Source: Pseudomonas fluorescens | Lineage (GTDB): Bacteria > Pseudomonadota > Gammaproteobacteria > Pseudomonadales > Pseudomonadaceae | DNA length: 64,000 bases | Reading direction: 5' to 3' | Assembly: GCF_001708445.1 (NCBI RefSeq) | Contig: NZ_CP015637.1 | Coordinates: 3,473,001 to 3,537,000, forward strand | Shown: positions 26,494 to 35,157 of the stretch, one piece after another | How positions within the stretch are numbered: the first letter of the stretch is position 1 | Layout of the letters: every line of letters starts with the position of its first letter | The notes under the pieces: generated by a model | Databases searched by the model: none | The model's input: the letters and a program-made list of their open reading frames with translations, nothing else | What the model was told of the DNA's origin: nothing | Made by a program: the position numbers and the translations under genes

Positions 26494-28458
26494 ATGGACA
26501 ATACCAAAATGACTATCGGATCAGACTTCAATTACCCTGCAGACATCGCCACAAAACTCCATAGAAAAAAACGCTCTTCCAAAAGTAAGTGGACGGCAAC
26601 CTTTCCAAACCCGCCAGATCTGTGTTTTGACTACCGCACTCTATTAGAACAAAAAAACGGAGTGGCACAAGCAACAGAGCCCCGTCATAAAATCTGTGTG
26701 ATAGGCGCAGGAATTACAGGCCTAACAACCGCACGAGAATTACACAGGTGCGGGTTCACCAATATCACCCTGATTGAAAAATCAACGCGTATTGGCGGAA
26801 GACACCTTACGGCACTTGGAAGCAACAACACCAACACCCTTGGCAGACCCCCATTTGAAATGGGTGCAATGAGAATGCCTTTCTTCAACAAATCAAATGA
26901 ACAACCAAAAGATGGGCGCTCGCTTATGGCGTATTACGCAAATGAGTTCGAACTGGCCCACTCAAATTTCCCGAACCCTGGTAGTCCATGGGTCCGATCA
27001 ACTGGAATCTACCTCCAAGAAGGATGCATAGATGACAACGATCAACCAATAATGCTGATCTGGAAAAACACGGATGGAAGAACACCACCCCCAGGCAAGA
27101 CCTTAGGGGTTGTCTTCGCAAAATGGACGGCATTCGCCGAGCACATGACATCAACAATCGCCCACTACTACGGCACTGACAAGTGGGAAGACTATTGGGC
27201 AGCTATCGTAAAGAGATACGAAGGCATTACATTTCGCGACCTTGTCAAAACACCAACGATTAACGCTTGGAACGCTAACGATCCTGGTAATTTTGGAGGT
27301 ATGGGAATGACGGCAGAAGAATCAGCAATTTTTTACTCTATCGGAATCGGTGACGGTAGCTGGGGAGCATTCTATGACATATGTTCTCTTTATCCGATAC
27401 GCACAGCCATATTCGGATTCAGCAGTCATCTCCAATTAATTCATGGGCGTGTAAATCCCGATGGCACGCCTATACCGTCCCCCTATTTGAATGCTCCTGA
27501 AGTTGTCGATTCAAAAGGACTAAAATTCAATAAGCCAAATTATATAGGCCTTGCATCTTTGGCAGAGTCTTTACTATTTATAAAACCGACCGAAACCCAG
27601 GAGTCTCTATACGAACACTTGATAAAACGAGAATCCGGATTACTCACCAGCAGTTCAGTAACGAAACTGGAAAAACTAAAAAACGGGCAAATCCGAGTTC
27701 ACTACACCTGGCATCCCATTCAATCAAAAATCACAAACTCATATTTTATCGACTTCGACTCAGTGGTAATGACGCTACCTTCATGGATAATAGAGACGCA
27801 GATTCTTCTTGAAAACTTCAATCAGGACATGCTTCCATTTGAAATTATTGCAGCGTACAAAACCGCGCACTGGGAGACCAGTTGCAAGGTCTACGCCCCC
27901 CTCAAAAAAACGTTCCTATCAAATAACAAAAACATCCCACAAGCGATAGTTACCGACAGTTTCATACATGACGTATACACTTACCGCTACAACGAAAACA
28001 GCACCTATGATTGCATACTTCTCAGCTACACATGGGAAGACGACGCCACAAAATTGTCTTCATTCAGCGACAACGAACTCGTCGAAAAATGCATAGAAGA
28101 ACTTGACAGAATCCTCCTGAAATCAACAAACATAAAAGAACGAATATCTCCCTACATAGGGCACAAACAAGCACTTGTTCAACGCTGGATGAAAGACAAG
28201 CACTCCTTGGGTTGCGCAAAACTCTATCGTGCGGGCACGTATTATGATGCTGTCAGCCTTATGAAATACAACAGAGACTTTTCATACACGTCGGGACTGT
28301 ATCTTTGCGGCGAGTCATTTTCCGTTGACGCGGGCTGGACAGAGCCATGCTTCAGAGGCGCTATAGACACAGTGATAAATATTTGCAACAAAACCCACGC
28401 AAACTTCAACGGCGATTTCACAATGCAAGATTACCCCGAGTATATAAATAAAAATTAA
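26494..28458 (+). CDS. Flavin amine oxidase: L-amino-acid 2-monooxygenase/oxidase-like
   Basis: 654 residues. A ~60-residue basic N-terminal extension (HRKKRSSKSKW) precedes the FAD dinucleotide fold (ICVIGAGITGLTTARELHRCG, then LIEKSTRIGGRHL). FEMGAMRMP, a FPNPG motif, LLSYTWEDDATKL and the C-terminal GLYLCGESFSVDAGWTEPCFRGAIDTV follow the phenylalanine 2-monooxygenase/oxidase (Pseudomonas sp. P-501) and tryptophan 2-monooxygenase pattern. Those enzymes turn an L-amino acid into the amide one carbon shorter, or oxidatively deaminate it. The amidase-family gene downstream supports the amide route. Strikingly AT-rich against its surroundings, a sign of horizontal transfer. The substrate is unknown. 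Confidence 0.8.
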   Translation: MDNTKMTIGSDFNYPADIATKLHRKKRSSKSKWTATFPNPPDLCFDYRTLLEQKNGVAQATEPRHKICVIGAGITGLTTARELHRCGFTNITLIEKSTRIGGRHLTALGSNNTNTLGRPPFEMGAMRMPFFNKSNEQPKDGRSLMAYYANEFELAHSNFPNPGSPWVRSTGIYLQEGCIDDNDQPIMLIWKNTDGRTPPPGKTLGVVFAKWTAFAEHMTSTIAHYYGTDKWEDYWAAIVKRYEGITFRDLVKTPTINAWNANDPGNFGGMGMTAEESAIFYSIGIGDGSWGAFYDICSLYPIRTAIFGFSSHLQLIHGRVNPDGTPIPSPYLNAPEVVDSKGLKFNKPNYIGLASLAESLLFIKPTETQESLYEHLIKRESGLLTSSSVTKLEKLKNGQIRVHYTWHPIQSKITNSYFIDFDSVVMTLPSWIIETQILLENFNQDMLPFEIIAAYKTAHWETSCKVYAPLKKTFLSNNKNIPQAIVTDSFIHDVYTYRYNENSTYDCILLSYTWEDDATKLSSFSDNELVEKCIEELDRILLKSTNIKERISPYIGHKQALVQRWMKDKHSLGCAKLYRAGTYYDAVSLMKYNRDFSYTSGLYLCGESFSVDAGWTEPCFRGAIDTVINICNKTHANFNGDFTMQDYPEYINKN

Positions 28459-28573
28459 AGACTCAACAGAATCAGACTACATCACGACAGGAATCATCTG
28501 ACTTCCATTTAAACACTTCATCACTTCTTATAAACATTCAACCATCCCGGTTGCATAATAAGAGGTCACCCCC

Positions 28574-29461
28574 ATGCAAGAACCGACAAGCCCTACCCGC
28601 GTTGCTGTTATTCAATTTGCTCCGCAAGTCGGCGTTTTCAATAGAGCCGAAAACCTGCGTCAGAGCCTCGAACTAGCAAACGAAGCAGTGAACGGTGGCG
28701 CCAACCTGATCGTTCTGCCCGAACTCTCCAACTGCGGGTATTTTTTCTGCAGTCGCAAAGACGCGTTCGATCACGCTGAAGCGATACCGGACGGGCCAAG
28801 CGTGCGGGCGTGGATTGATTTTGCATGCAGGCATCAGGTTTATCTGGTGGCAGGCCTGAGTGAGATTGAAGGGGTGCAGTTGTTCAACACTGCCGTGCTG
28901 TTGGGACCCGACGGATTCATAGGCAAATATCGGAAAGCACATTTGTGGAACCTGGAAAAGCTTTGGTTCACTCCTGGCGATACAGGCTTTCCGGTATTTG
29001 AAACCCCGATCGGCCGAATCGGTCTGCTGATTTGTTGGGATATCTGGTTCCCGGAGGTGCCGCGAATTCTCAGCCAACAGGGCGCCGATATCATTTGCAG
29101 CCTGAACAACTGGGTGTGGACGCCACCACCGCTTTTTGACGAGGCAGGCAAATGCATGGCGTCGTACCTGACCATGACTGCAGCCCATGTAAACAACGTG
29201 TTTATCGCCGCAGCCAGCCGCATCGGTGAAGAACGGGATGCTCGCTACCTCGGATGCTCGTTGATTGCTGGAACCAACGGTTGGCCGATTGGCGCCGTAG
29301 CTTCGGCCAATCGGCAGGAAATTCTGTTTGCCGACATTGACCTCACGAGTGCCCGTAGCGCCCCTATATGGAACAGCCTCAATGACCTGCAACGGGACCG
29401 GCGCAATGACTTATACGATCAGATGCTCGGGTATTCCCGACACCCAGCCCTGCCGCGCTGA
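28574..29461 (+). CDS. Nitrilase-family amidase, partner of the monooxygenase
   Basis: 295 residues with AGAGG before ATG 28574. The triad is intact: E in LIVLPELSNCGYFF, K in YRKAHLWNLEK, C in LLICWDIWFPEVPR. Length and motifs fit the aliphatic amidase/5-aminovaleramidase (DavA) type. DavB/DavA and IaaM/IaaH pairs run monooxygenase then amidase: amino acid to amide to acid. The gene is moderately GC-rich, unlike the AT-rich oxidase, so the two may have different histories. 115 bp separate them; 14 bp separate it from the membrane protein. Confidence 0.85.
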   Translation: MQEPTSPTRVAVIQFAPQVGVFNRAENLRQSLELANEAVNGGANLIVLPELSNCGYFFCSRKDAFDHAEAIPDGPSVRAWIDFACRHQVYLVAGLSEIEGVQLFNTAVLLGPDGFIGKYRKAHLWNLEKLWFTPGDTGFPVFETPIGRIGLLICWDIWFPEVPRILSQQGADIICSLNNWVWTPPPLFDEAGKCMASYLTMTAAHVNNVFIAAASRIGEERDARYLGCSLIAGTNGWPIGAVASANRQEILFADIDLTSARSAPIWNSLNDLQRDRRNDLYDQMLGYSRHPALPR

Positions 29462-29475
29462 TCAGAGGGGACGTC

Positions 29476-30645
29476 ATGGAAACTTCATTTACCAAGACAG
29501 CTCGCCCCCGTTCGTGGACAGATATAACAGTCCTTAGCCTCGCGTTGACCAGCATTCTATTGGTGATATGGGTTGTATTCAGTTATCGGGGGTCATGGCC
29601 TGGATACGATGAGATGGTCGTCAGCTTGCCGCATCCAGCAGCCTGGCTGCGCTGGGTGCTGGGAGATATCAGCGAGGTTGCCTTCTACAAGCATGAACTT
29701 GCTTCACTTGGTCTATTAGGCGGTGCTTACCTGGCTTGGTGGGCGAGCAAGCGCAATAAAGCCTGGCAGGGTTTTCCCATTTCCTATGGCACTGGATTGT
29801 GGCCTTGGCTTGTGACCAGCTCCCTGTTAGGGCTGCTGTTGAGCAATCTGCTATGGGGTTGGAGCATCACGGCAGAAACATGGCAACCGACGTTTGCAGC
29901 ATTCGTTTCGTTGCCGGCAGCGATGGTGCTGATGTTTGGCGGTGGCTGGAAGGTCACACTCAACGCCGCGGTGCTTGGGGCATTGCTGGTTACGCCGATG
30001 TGCTTGTTGATCGTCAACTTTGTATGCGTGCCACTCGGCTTGCCGGTGGTCATCGGTAATGTGCTGGGCATGGCGGTGGGCAGCGTCATCGCGTTCATGC
30101 TGCTTCGCCGAGCCCCCTCAATAGTGCGCTCGGATTACGTCGCCCCAACCAAACCATTGCCGACCAGTCCACCCACTTATGGTGTCGTATGGAGTCTGCG
30201 CCGAGTACTAGCAGACTTCTCCGAAGCACCATTCTTTGGGAATGAACTTGCCAGTCTTGGTCTGTTGGCGGGAGTGTTGCTGGCCTATGCCCTGAACCCC
30301 ATGAGCCCGGCGTACGGATCGGGACTGGTGTTGCACATGGTCGCCGCGCAGGCTCTGACGTCAGCGCTGGGTGTAGTGATATGGAGGCATCAATGGATCA
30401 AGCAAGGCTGGTATCCGACTTACGTTCCACTGGTCTCGGTGGTGCCTGCAGCAGTATTGACCCACGGCGGTAGCGGCGCCGTGATTGCCTTAAGTGCAAC
30501 ACTGGGTGCGTTAATCGCACCGCCGTTGGCGTGTGCTATCACCCAGCGGTTACCTGGACACTTTCACCCCTATATCGGCAATGTAATTTCAATGGCGATC
30601 AGTACGCTATTGGTTGTGCCTCTGATCGGTAAATTAATCACATAA
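29476..30645 (+). CDS. Internally duplicated polytopic membrane protein
   Basis: 389 residues, about ten hydrophobic segments. Two homologous halves: LGDISEVAFYKHELASLGLLGG (residues ~62-83) corresponds to LADFSEAPFFGNELASLGLLAG (~243-264), and each is followed by a PAYGSG/ISYGTG loop, a YPTYVPLVSV/WQPTFAAFVS segment, and a P..IGNV(L/I)(G/S)MA motif. This looks like a transporter built by tandem duplication, perhaps importing the substrate or exporting the acid product. Start ATG 29476 with AGAGGGG. No known family recognised. Confidence 0.75.
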   Translation: METSFTKTARPRSWTDITVLSLALTSILLVIWVVFSYRGSWPGYDEMVVSLPHPAAWLRWVLGDISEVAFYKHELASLGLLGGAYLAWWASKRNKAWQGFPISYGTGLWPWLVTSSLLGLLLSNLLWGWSITAETWQPTFAAFVSLPAAMVLMFGGGWKVTLNAAVLGALLVTPMCLLIVNFVCVPLGLPVVIGNVLGMAVGSVIAFMLLRRAPSIVRSDYVAPTKPLPTSPPTYGVVWSLRRVLADFSEAPFFGNELASLGLLAGVLLAYALNPMSPAYGSGLVLHMVAAQALTSALGVVIWRHQWIKQGWYPTYVPLVSVVPAAVLTHGGSGAVIALSATLGALIAPPLACAITQRLPGHFHPYIGNVISMAISTLLVVPLIGKLIT

Positions 30646-30947
30646 GCTTGAGTGGTGAGGGGGTTCTACACCCCCCTCCCCTGAAATGGCGTAGATCCCC
30701 CCTGTCAGCAACCGACAGACCTTTACCGACCACATTGCCGAAGGTCCTGCTCGATCCTTTCCGCGCAATTGATCATTTGAGCCTGGCGAACAGCGTGCAC
30801 GTCGTCCTCGCAAAAATGCACCACCCCCTCTAGTGCATTCGCACTCCGTGACGGGCAATTGATCTGCACTATCTTTAAGCCCGGGTGTCGTACTTCCCAT
30901 GCGCCCCTCCCCCGCCCGGGACACGGATCGCCAACCACGGAGAAACC
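30646..30947. other. Intergenic region upstream of the PAS-LuxR gene
   Basis: 302 bp. GAGGGGG (30657-30663) pairs with CCCCCTC (30672-30678), a possible terminator of the membrane-protein gene though without a T-run. A perfect AGTGC-ATTC-GCACT palindrome lies at 30832-30845. No ORF with a credible start was seen. Confidence 0.55.
30832..30845. promoter_or_regulatory. Palindrome AGTGC-N4-GCACT upstream of PAS-LuxR gene
   Basis: Perfect 5-bp arms with a 4-bp spacer, 103 bp before the ATG of the regulator. The same arms and spacing recur just after its stop (32446-32459), which suggests a binding site rather than chance. Confidence 0.5.
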
Positions 30948-32444
30948 ATGAGCCAGGACGTCTTAGCCAAAGAAACCAACCGCCGCCAACTGCAGCAGAT
31001 CATTTCCGGTCTGTCCGACGGTGTGATACTGGCCGAGGTCGACCAGACCATCCTCTGGGCCAATGAAGCCGCGCTGACCATGCACGGTGTCAGCGACGTC
31101 CTGGCGCTGGGCGCCAACACCGAGCAGTACGCCAAGCGCTTCGCCCTGCGTTATCGCAACAACCACCCGCTGCCGCTGGACAGCTACCCGCTGAGCCGTG
31201 TGGCGGCCGGTGAAGAATTCAGTGATGTGGTGGTGGAAGTCACGCCCCTCGACGACGACCACCGCAGTTGGGTGCACCGCCTGCGCAGCCTGGTGCTGAC
31301 CGATGCGCGCGGGGAGCCGGAGTTGCTGGTGCTGATCCTCAGCGATGCCACCGAATGGGCCAGTGCCGAACAACGCTTCGAGAAAACCTTCAACGCCAAC
31401 CCGGCGCCCGCCGTAATCTGCCGCCTGAGCGACCTGCGCTATATCAAGGTCAATCAGGGGTTCCTGGAGATGACCGGCTACAACCGCGACCAGGTGATCG
31501 GCCGCTCGGTGTATGAACTGGATGTGCTGGAACAGGCCGAGCGCAAGGACCTGGCCATCCAACGCCTGAGCGAAGGGGCGACCATCCCGCAGATGCAAGC
31601 CGAACTGCGCCTGCCCGAAGGCGGCAGCAAGTTGGTGATCGTCGCTGGCCAGCCGTTGGACATGAATGAGGAAGACTGCATGCTGTTTTCCTTCACCGAC
31701 CTGGAGCCACGACGCAAGGCGGAAATCGCCCTGCGCCAGAGTGAAGAACGCTTCGCCAAGTCGTTTCGACTGACCCCGGTGCCCACCCTGGTATGCAGCG
31801 CCGCCAACCGCCAGGTGGTGGATATCAACGAGGCGTTCATGAACATCACGGGCTACATCAGTGAAGAGTTGATCGGCAAGGCCATCGAAGACATCGACTT
31901 TATCGACAGCGCCCAGGCCTGCGCGCAGCTGTTCACTACCTTGGAAAAAGCCGGCAACCTCGATGGGCTGGACCTGAAGGTGCGCAAGAAAGGCGATGAG
32001 GTGATCGACTGCGTAGTCTCCGCCGACACCGTGATCATCCAGGACGTGCCCTGCTACCTGATGGTGTTGATGAACATCACCGAACGTAAACGCTCGGAGC
32101 TGGAACTGGTGGCGGCCATCGAAGAAGTGATGCAGGACGCTTCCTGGTTCAGCCAGACCCTGATCGAAAAACTGGCCAATGCCAAGAGCGTCAACAGCCC
32201 CAACCTGCCAAACGTTACCTTCACCGACCTCACTGCCCGCGAGCGCGATGTGCTCGGATTGATCTGCGAAGGCCTGGCCGACAAGGAGATCGCCTCACGC
32301 CTTAAACTGGCGCCGAATACCGTGCGTAACCATGTGGCGACGGTGTACTCCAAGCTGGGGGTGCACAGCCGTAGTGCAGCCATCGTCTGGGCCCGTGAAC
32401 GCGGGTTGTTTGCCGGAGAAATGCGGGTCAAGAACAAGCGCTAA
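30948..32444 (+). CDS. PAS-domain LuxR-family transcriptional regulator
   Basis: 498 residues from ATG 30948; upstream in-frame codons are not protein-like. Three PAS-type sensor units (~12-130; ~140-260, with VICRLSDLRYIKVNQGFLEMTGY; ~270-390, with LVCSAANRQVVDINEAFMNITGY) end in a LuxR helix-turn-helix (LTARERDVLGLICEGLADKEIASRLKLAPNTVRNHVATVYSKLG). There is no receiver or kinase domain, so it likely senses a ligand or redox signal directly. Whether it controls the upstream amino-acid locus, the downstream DUF1652 gene or itself is open; flanking palindromes are candidates for its site. Confidence 0.87.
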   Translation: MSQDVLAKETNRRQLQQIISGLSDGVILAEVDQTILWANEAALTMHGVSDVLALGANTEQYAKRFALRYRNNHPLPLDSYPLSRVAAGEEFSDVVVEVTPLDDDHRSWVHRLRSLVLTDARGEPELLVLILSDATEWASAEQRFEKTFNANPAPAVICRLSDLRYIKVNQGFLEMTGYNRDQVIGRSVYELDVLEQAERKDLAIQRLSEGATIPQMQAELRLPEGGSKLVIVAGQPLDMNEEDCMLFSFTDLEPRRKAEIALRQSEERFAKSFRLTPVPTLVCSAANRQVVDINEAFMNITGYISEELIGKAIEDIDFIDSAQACAQLFTTLEKAGNLDGLDLKVRKKGDEVIDCVVSADTVIIQDVPCYLMVLMNITERKRSELELVAAIEEVMQDASWFSQTLIEKLANAKSVNSPNLPNVTFTDLTARERDVLGLICEGLADKEIASRLKLAPNTVRNHVATVYSKLGVHSRSAAIVWARERGLFAGEMRVKNKR

Positions 32445-32445
32445 A

Positions 32446-32459
32446 AGTGCAAATGCACT
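32446..32459. promoter_or_regulatory. Palindrome AGTGC-N4-GCACT downstream of PAS-LuxR gene
   Basis: AGTGC-AAAT-GCACT begins one base after the stop of the PAS-LuxR gene and 117 bp before the DUF1652 start. Its arms are identical to the upstream copy; CTAGTGCG follows at about 32468-32475 as an extra half-site. Confidence 0.5.
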
Positions 32460-32521
32460 AGTGAGGCTAGTGCGAATTCGCCTTATCGCGTGTCGTTGCA
32501 GTCCTTAACCTTTCAGGGTGA

Positions 32522-32543
32522 GCACAGGTCTTTGAACCTGTGC
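32522..32543. other. Hairpin in the DUF1652 5' region
   Basis: GCACAGGT pairs perfectly with ACCTGTGC around a 6-nt loop, 32 bp before ATG 32576. No T-run follows. It could stabilise or regulate the DUF1652 message. Confidence 0.45.
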
Positions 32544-32575
32544 AGTCGCAAAACGACCCCCTTGAAGGAACCCAC

Positions 32576-32848
32576 ATGTTCACCCTCTCTCAACTGCGAA
32601 ATTGCATCGAAGAAGGCCTGGCGCCGCTGACCTGCGAATTCACACTGTGCCGGGACGCATCGCTGACCCTCAAGGTCTACGACGCTCAAACCGGTCGGGT
32701 CGACCTGGTCGTGACCGGCATCAACACCAATCGGCTGCAGACCCCACAAGAAGTGGAAAAGATGGTCGAAGAGCTGCGCTACGAACTGCAAAGCAACAAC
32801 ATGGGCAAGCTCATGATCGATGACTTGCCTTCAACGACGAACCAATGA
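32576..32848 (+). CDS. DUF1652 family protein
   Basis: 90 residues from ATG 32576 (MFTLSQLRNCIEEGLAPLTCEF), with AAGGA upstream. DUF1652 proteins are small, cytoplasmic and largely restricted to Pseudomonas; function unknown. The pattern LTLKVYDAQTGRVDLVVTGI and VEKMVEELRYELQ fits the family. Its 3' end overlaps the convergent MFS gene by 38 bp. Confidence 0.85.
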   Translation: MFTLSQLRNCIEEGLAPLTCEFTLCRDASLTLKVYDAQTGRVDLVVTGINTNRLQTPQEVEKMVEELRYELQSNNMGKLMIDDLPSTTNQ

Positions 32849-34004
32849 AATAGAACACCCCACCCGCGACGATAAACGCACCGAGCATGTAGAACATGTA
32901 GTGTGCCGGCAGGCTGGCCAGCACCAGCCCACACAATACCGGCCCCAGGGCGGCACCGAGGTTCGACAGGTTCTGCGCGCCGTAGTACATGCCCCGCAGG
33001 TGGTCCGGGGCAATCCGATCGATAAACATATACTCGGCCGGGAACACGATGATTTCCCCAATGGTGAACACCGCCATCGCCAGCACCCACCACCACACGC
33101 TGGTGGACAGCGCGAAACCGACCAAGCCCAGCATGAACATGCTCAGGCCGAAGATCAGCCAGCGGCTCAGGTGACGGTGGGAAATACGTCGGCCAATCAC
33201 ATACTGCAAGGCAATCACCAGCACGGCATTGGTGGTGAGTACGGCGCTGATCACGGTGTAGGTATATTCCGCCGTGGTGGTGGTCACCAGGTACTGCGAC
33301 AGGTACGCGGTGAACTGGCCGAACACCACCGCACTGAGCAGGCCACCCAGGGTGAAGCACACCAGGCGATGGTCGCGCAGCAGCACGCCGCCAACGGCCA
33401 GGAATGACACCGGTTTTTGCATCGCATCGGCGGTAGCCAATGAGCGATCACCCCAGCGCCAGTACAGCAGGAAAAACCCCACCCCCAACAGGGCCGACAG
33501 AATGAACGGCAGGCTGATATCCAGCTTGGCCACCATCGCGCCAAACCACGGCCCCACCGCATAGCCGATATTGGTCAGGGTGTACTTGATGGAAAACACT
33601 TCACTGCGCGCCTCTTCCGGCAACAGGCTGGCGAAACCGGCCTTGACGGCAATGTCGATCACCGCATAAGCAAGGTTGATCAGGATCAGGCAGCTGTAGA
33701 ACGTCCAGATATTCTGCGCGAGTACCGTGCCGACAAAGCCCAGCGCAAATAGCACGCTCAACCCGAGCAGCAGCCGATAGCTGTTGATGCGATCGACCAG
33801 AAACCCGCCATAGACGCTGAGCAGCGAACCGACAATCAGCGAACTGCCGATGACCAGGCCGACCTGGCTGATGTCCAGTGCAAAGTGGCTGGTCAGGTAG
33901 ATCACGAGGTAGGGGAAGGTGATGGCTTTGGCCAGCGTCAGCATCAAGGTAGCCGACAGCAGCAGGTTCACGGTGCGGGGGTAGTTTCTTATTGTGGCAA
34001 GCAT
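32811..34004 (-). CDS. MFS transporter, MdtH-like
   Basis: 397 residues with about twelve hydrophobic segments. Motif A-like loop GGFLVDRINSYRLLL after helix 2; VGPWFGAMVAKLDI around helix 5; a second loop near residue 275 (IGRRISHRHLSRWL). Family resemblance is to MdtH/YfcJ-type drug exporters; the substrate cannot be assigned. The 3' end overlaps DUF1652 on the opposite strand. Confidence 0.85.
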   Translation of the reverse strand: MLATIRNYPRTVNLLLSATLMLTLAKAITFPYLVIYLTSHFALDISQVGLVIGSSLIVGSLLSVYGGFLVDRINSYRLLLGLSVLFALGFVGTVLAQNIWTFYSCLILINLAYAVIDIAVKAGFASLLPEEARSEVFSIKYTLTNIGYAVGPWFGAMVAKLDISLPFILSALLGVGFFLLYWRWGDRSLATADAMQKPVSFLAVGGVLLRDHRLVCFTLGGLLSAVVFGQFTAYLSQYLVTTTTAEYTYTVISAVLTTNAVLVIALQYVIGRRISHRHLSRWLIFGLSMFMLGLVGFALSTSVWWWVLAMAVFTIGEIIVFPAEYMFIDRIAPDHLRGMYYGAQNLSNLGAALGPVLCGLVLASLPAHYMFYMLGAFIVAGGVFYFIGSSLKASHRS

Positions 34005-34091
34005 CCTGCTCTTTTCCTTGAAGGTAACGCGACCATTTCAGCCGGTTACCTTAACCCAGGAATCTCGAAAAAAGCAGGTGCTGCCACCGGC

Positions 34092-34400
34092 TTATTTCTT
34101 GACTGGGGTGATCTCGAGAATGGTGCCGTTGGTGGTTTTGAGCAGCACGAACTTGTCACCCACCCGTGCCCACTGGCTGTCTTCTTCGGGTTGCTTGAGG
34201 CCGCGCTTTTTCCAGTCGCTGACGGCCGACTCCTTGCGCATCAGGATATCCGGAGCGCGGTCGCCCTCTTTCAAGTCGCGGGTGTTGATGTTGGACGGCT
34301 GCACAGTTTCCTGCGGGGTATCTCCAGCCTGCACGACAAAGCTGGCGGTGGACAGGCTGGCGGCGACCAGCAGGCAAGCAGCGAGTGTTCTGGACTTCAT
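34092..34400 (-). CDS. RcnB-like periplasmic protein
   Basis: 102 residues: signal peptide (MKSRTLAACLLVAASLSTASFVVQA, cleavage ~25), then DLKEGDRAPDILMRK, WKKRGLKQPEEDSQW, GDKFVLLKTTNGTILEI. The pattern fits the RcnB/DUF of nickel-cobalt homeostasis (W..RGL..P..G..W..VGD..vLi...TG.i). Its role here is unproven. Good GGAG upstream of ATG 34400. Confidence 0.75.
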   Translation of the reverse strand: MKSRTLAACLLVAASLSTASFVVQAGDTPQETVQPSNINTRDLKEGDRAPDILMRKESAVSDWKKRGLKQPEEDSQWARVGDKFVLLKTTNGTILEITPVKK

Positions 34401-34562
34401 GGGGGCTCCTTCAATGAATGACGCGTACCCAGGTTCCGACCGCAGGCACGGGGAATCATTCAGCCAGAAGTGAGCAGCACGAACTCCTGGCGCCGTCGAG
34501 GGCGAACAAACACGGCTCCGACTGCATGGGCATTGCCTGCGTGAAATTAATCCTGTAATTTT

Positions 34563-34592
34563 TCATGAAATTATTCGACATAAATTTCATGA
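34563..34592. promoter_or_regulatory. Inverted repeat operator at the XRE-cupin start
   Basis: TCATGAAATT (34563-34572) and AATTTCATGA (34583-34592) form perfect 10-bp arms with a 10-bp spacer. TGAAATTA also occurs at 34542-34549. The right arm contains the ATG at 34589, so binding would block transcription or translation of the regulator itself. Confidence 0.6.
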
Positions 34593-35146
34593 GCCAACAA
34601 GAAGAACTCGCCACCCTGGCTGCGCTGATCCACGACCTGCGTAAGCACAAGAAGCTCACCCTCGCCCAATTGGCGCGAAAAATCGAGCGTTCGGTGGGCT
34701 TCCTGTCCCAAGTTGAGCGTGGCCTGTCGCGCCCGACCGTGGCGGATCTGACCGCCATCAGCCACGCCCTCGATGTGCCAACCACTTACTTCTACAGCCG
34801 GCCCAAACCCAAGGCCGTGGACTGGGTGACCCGCCCGAATGAGCGGCGCACGGTGTATTACGCCAATGGCATCACCGACATCCTCGTCTCGCCCAGCATG
34901 AACGGCGCGTTCTCGATGCTCGACAGCCTGCTGGCCCCCGGCGCCAACAGCGGCGAACAGAGCATGAGCGACCGCGCCGAGCAGGCCGGTTTTGTACTGG
35001 AAGGCGAGTTGACGCTGTGGGTGGAAGGCGAAGCCGAATCGGTGACCCTGGGCCCCGGCGACAGCTTCCACTTGGCCAGTTACGCCCATTGTCGCTATGC
35101 CAACCTGACCGATCTGCCCGCCCGCGTGCTGTGGGTCTACAACTAG
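34589..35146 (+). CDS. XRE-cupin transcriptional regulator, PuuR-like
   Basis: 185 residues from ATG 34589 (MSQQEELATLAALIHDLRK); an upstream ATG at 34565 in the operator would add eight residues. N-terminal helix-turn-helix LTLAQLARKIERSVGFLSQVERGLSRPTVADL (~25-55) and a C-terminal cupin (GFVLEGELTLWVEGEAESVTLGPGDSFHL). This architecture controls polyamine catabolism (PuuR) and related amine pathways. The next gene, 11 bp away, is a glutamine-synthetase-like enzyme, consistent with that role. Confidence 0.87.
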   Translation: MSQQEELATLAALIHDLRKHKKLTLAQLARKIERSVGFLSQVERGLSRPTVADLTAISHALDVPTTYFYSRPKPKAVDWVTRPNERRTVYYANGITDILVSPSMNGAFSMLDSLLAPGANSGEQSMSDRAEQAGFVLEGELTLWVEGEAESVTLGPGDSFHLASYAHCRYANLTDLPARVLWVYN

Positions 35147-35157
35147 GAGCAACACCC

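Noticed and set aside
30634..30938. Minus-strand frames between the membrane protein and the PAS-LuxR gene
   Set aside because: No ribosome sites and no protein-like composition; the region carries a hairpin and a palindrome instead.
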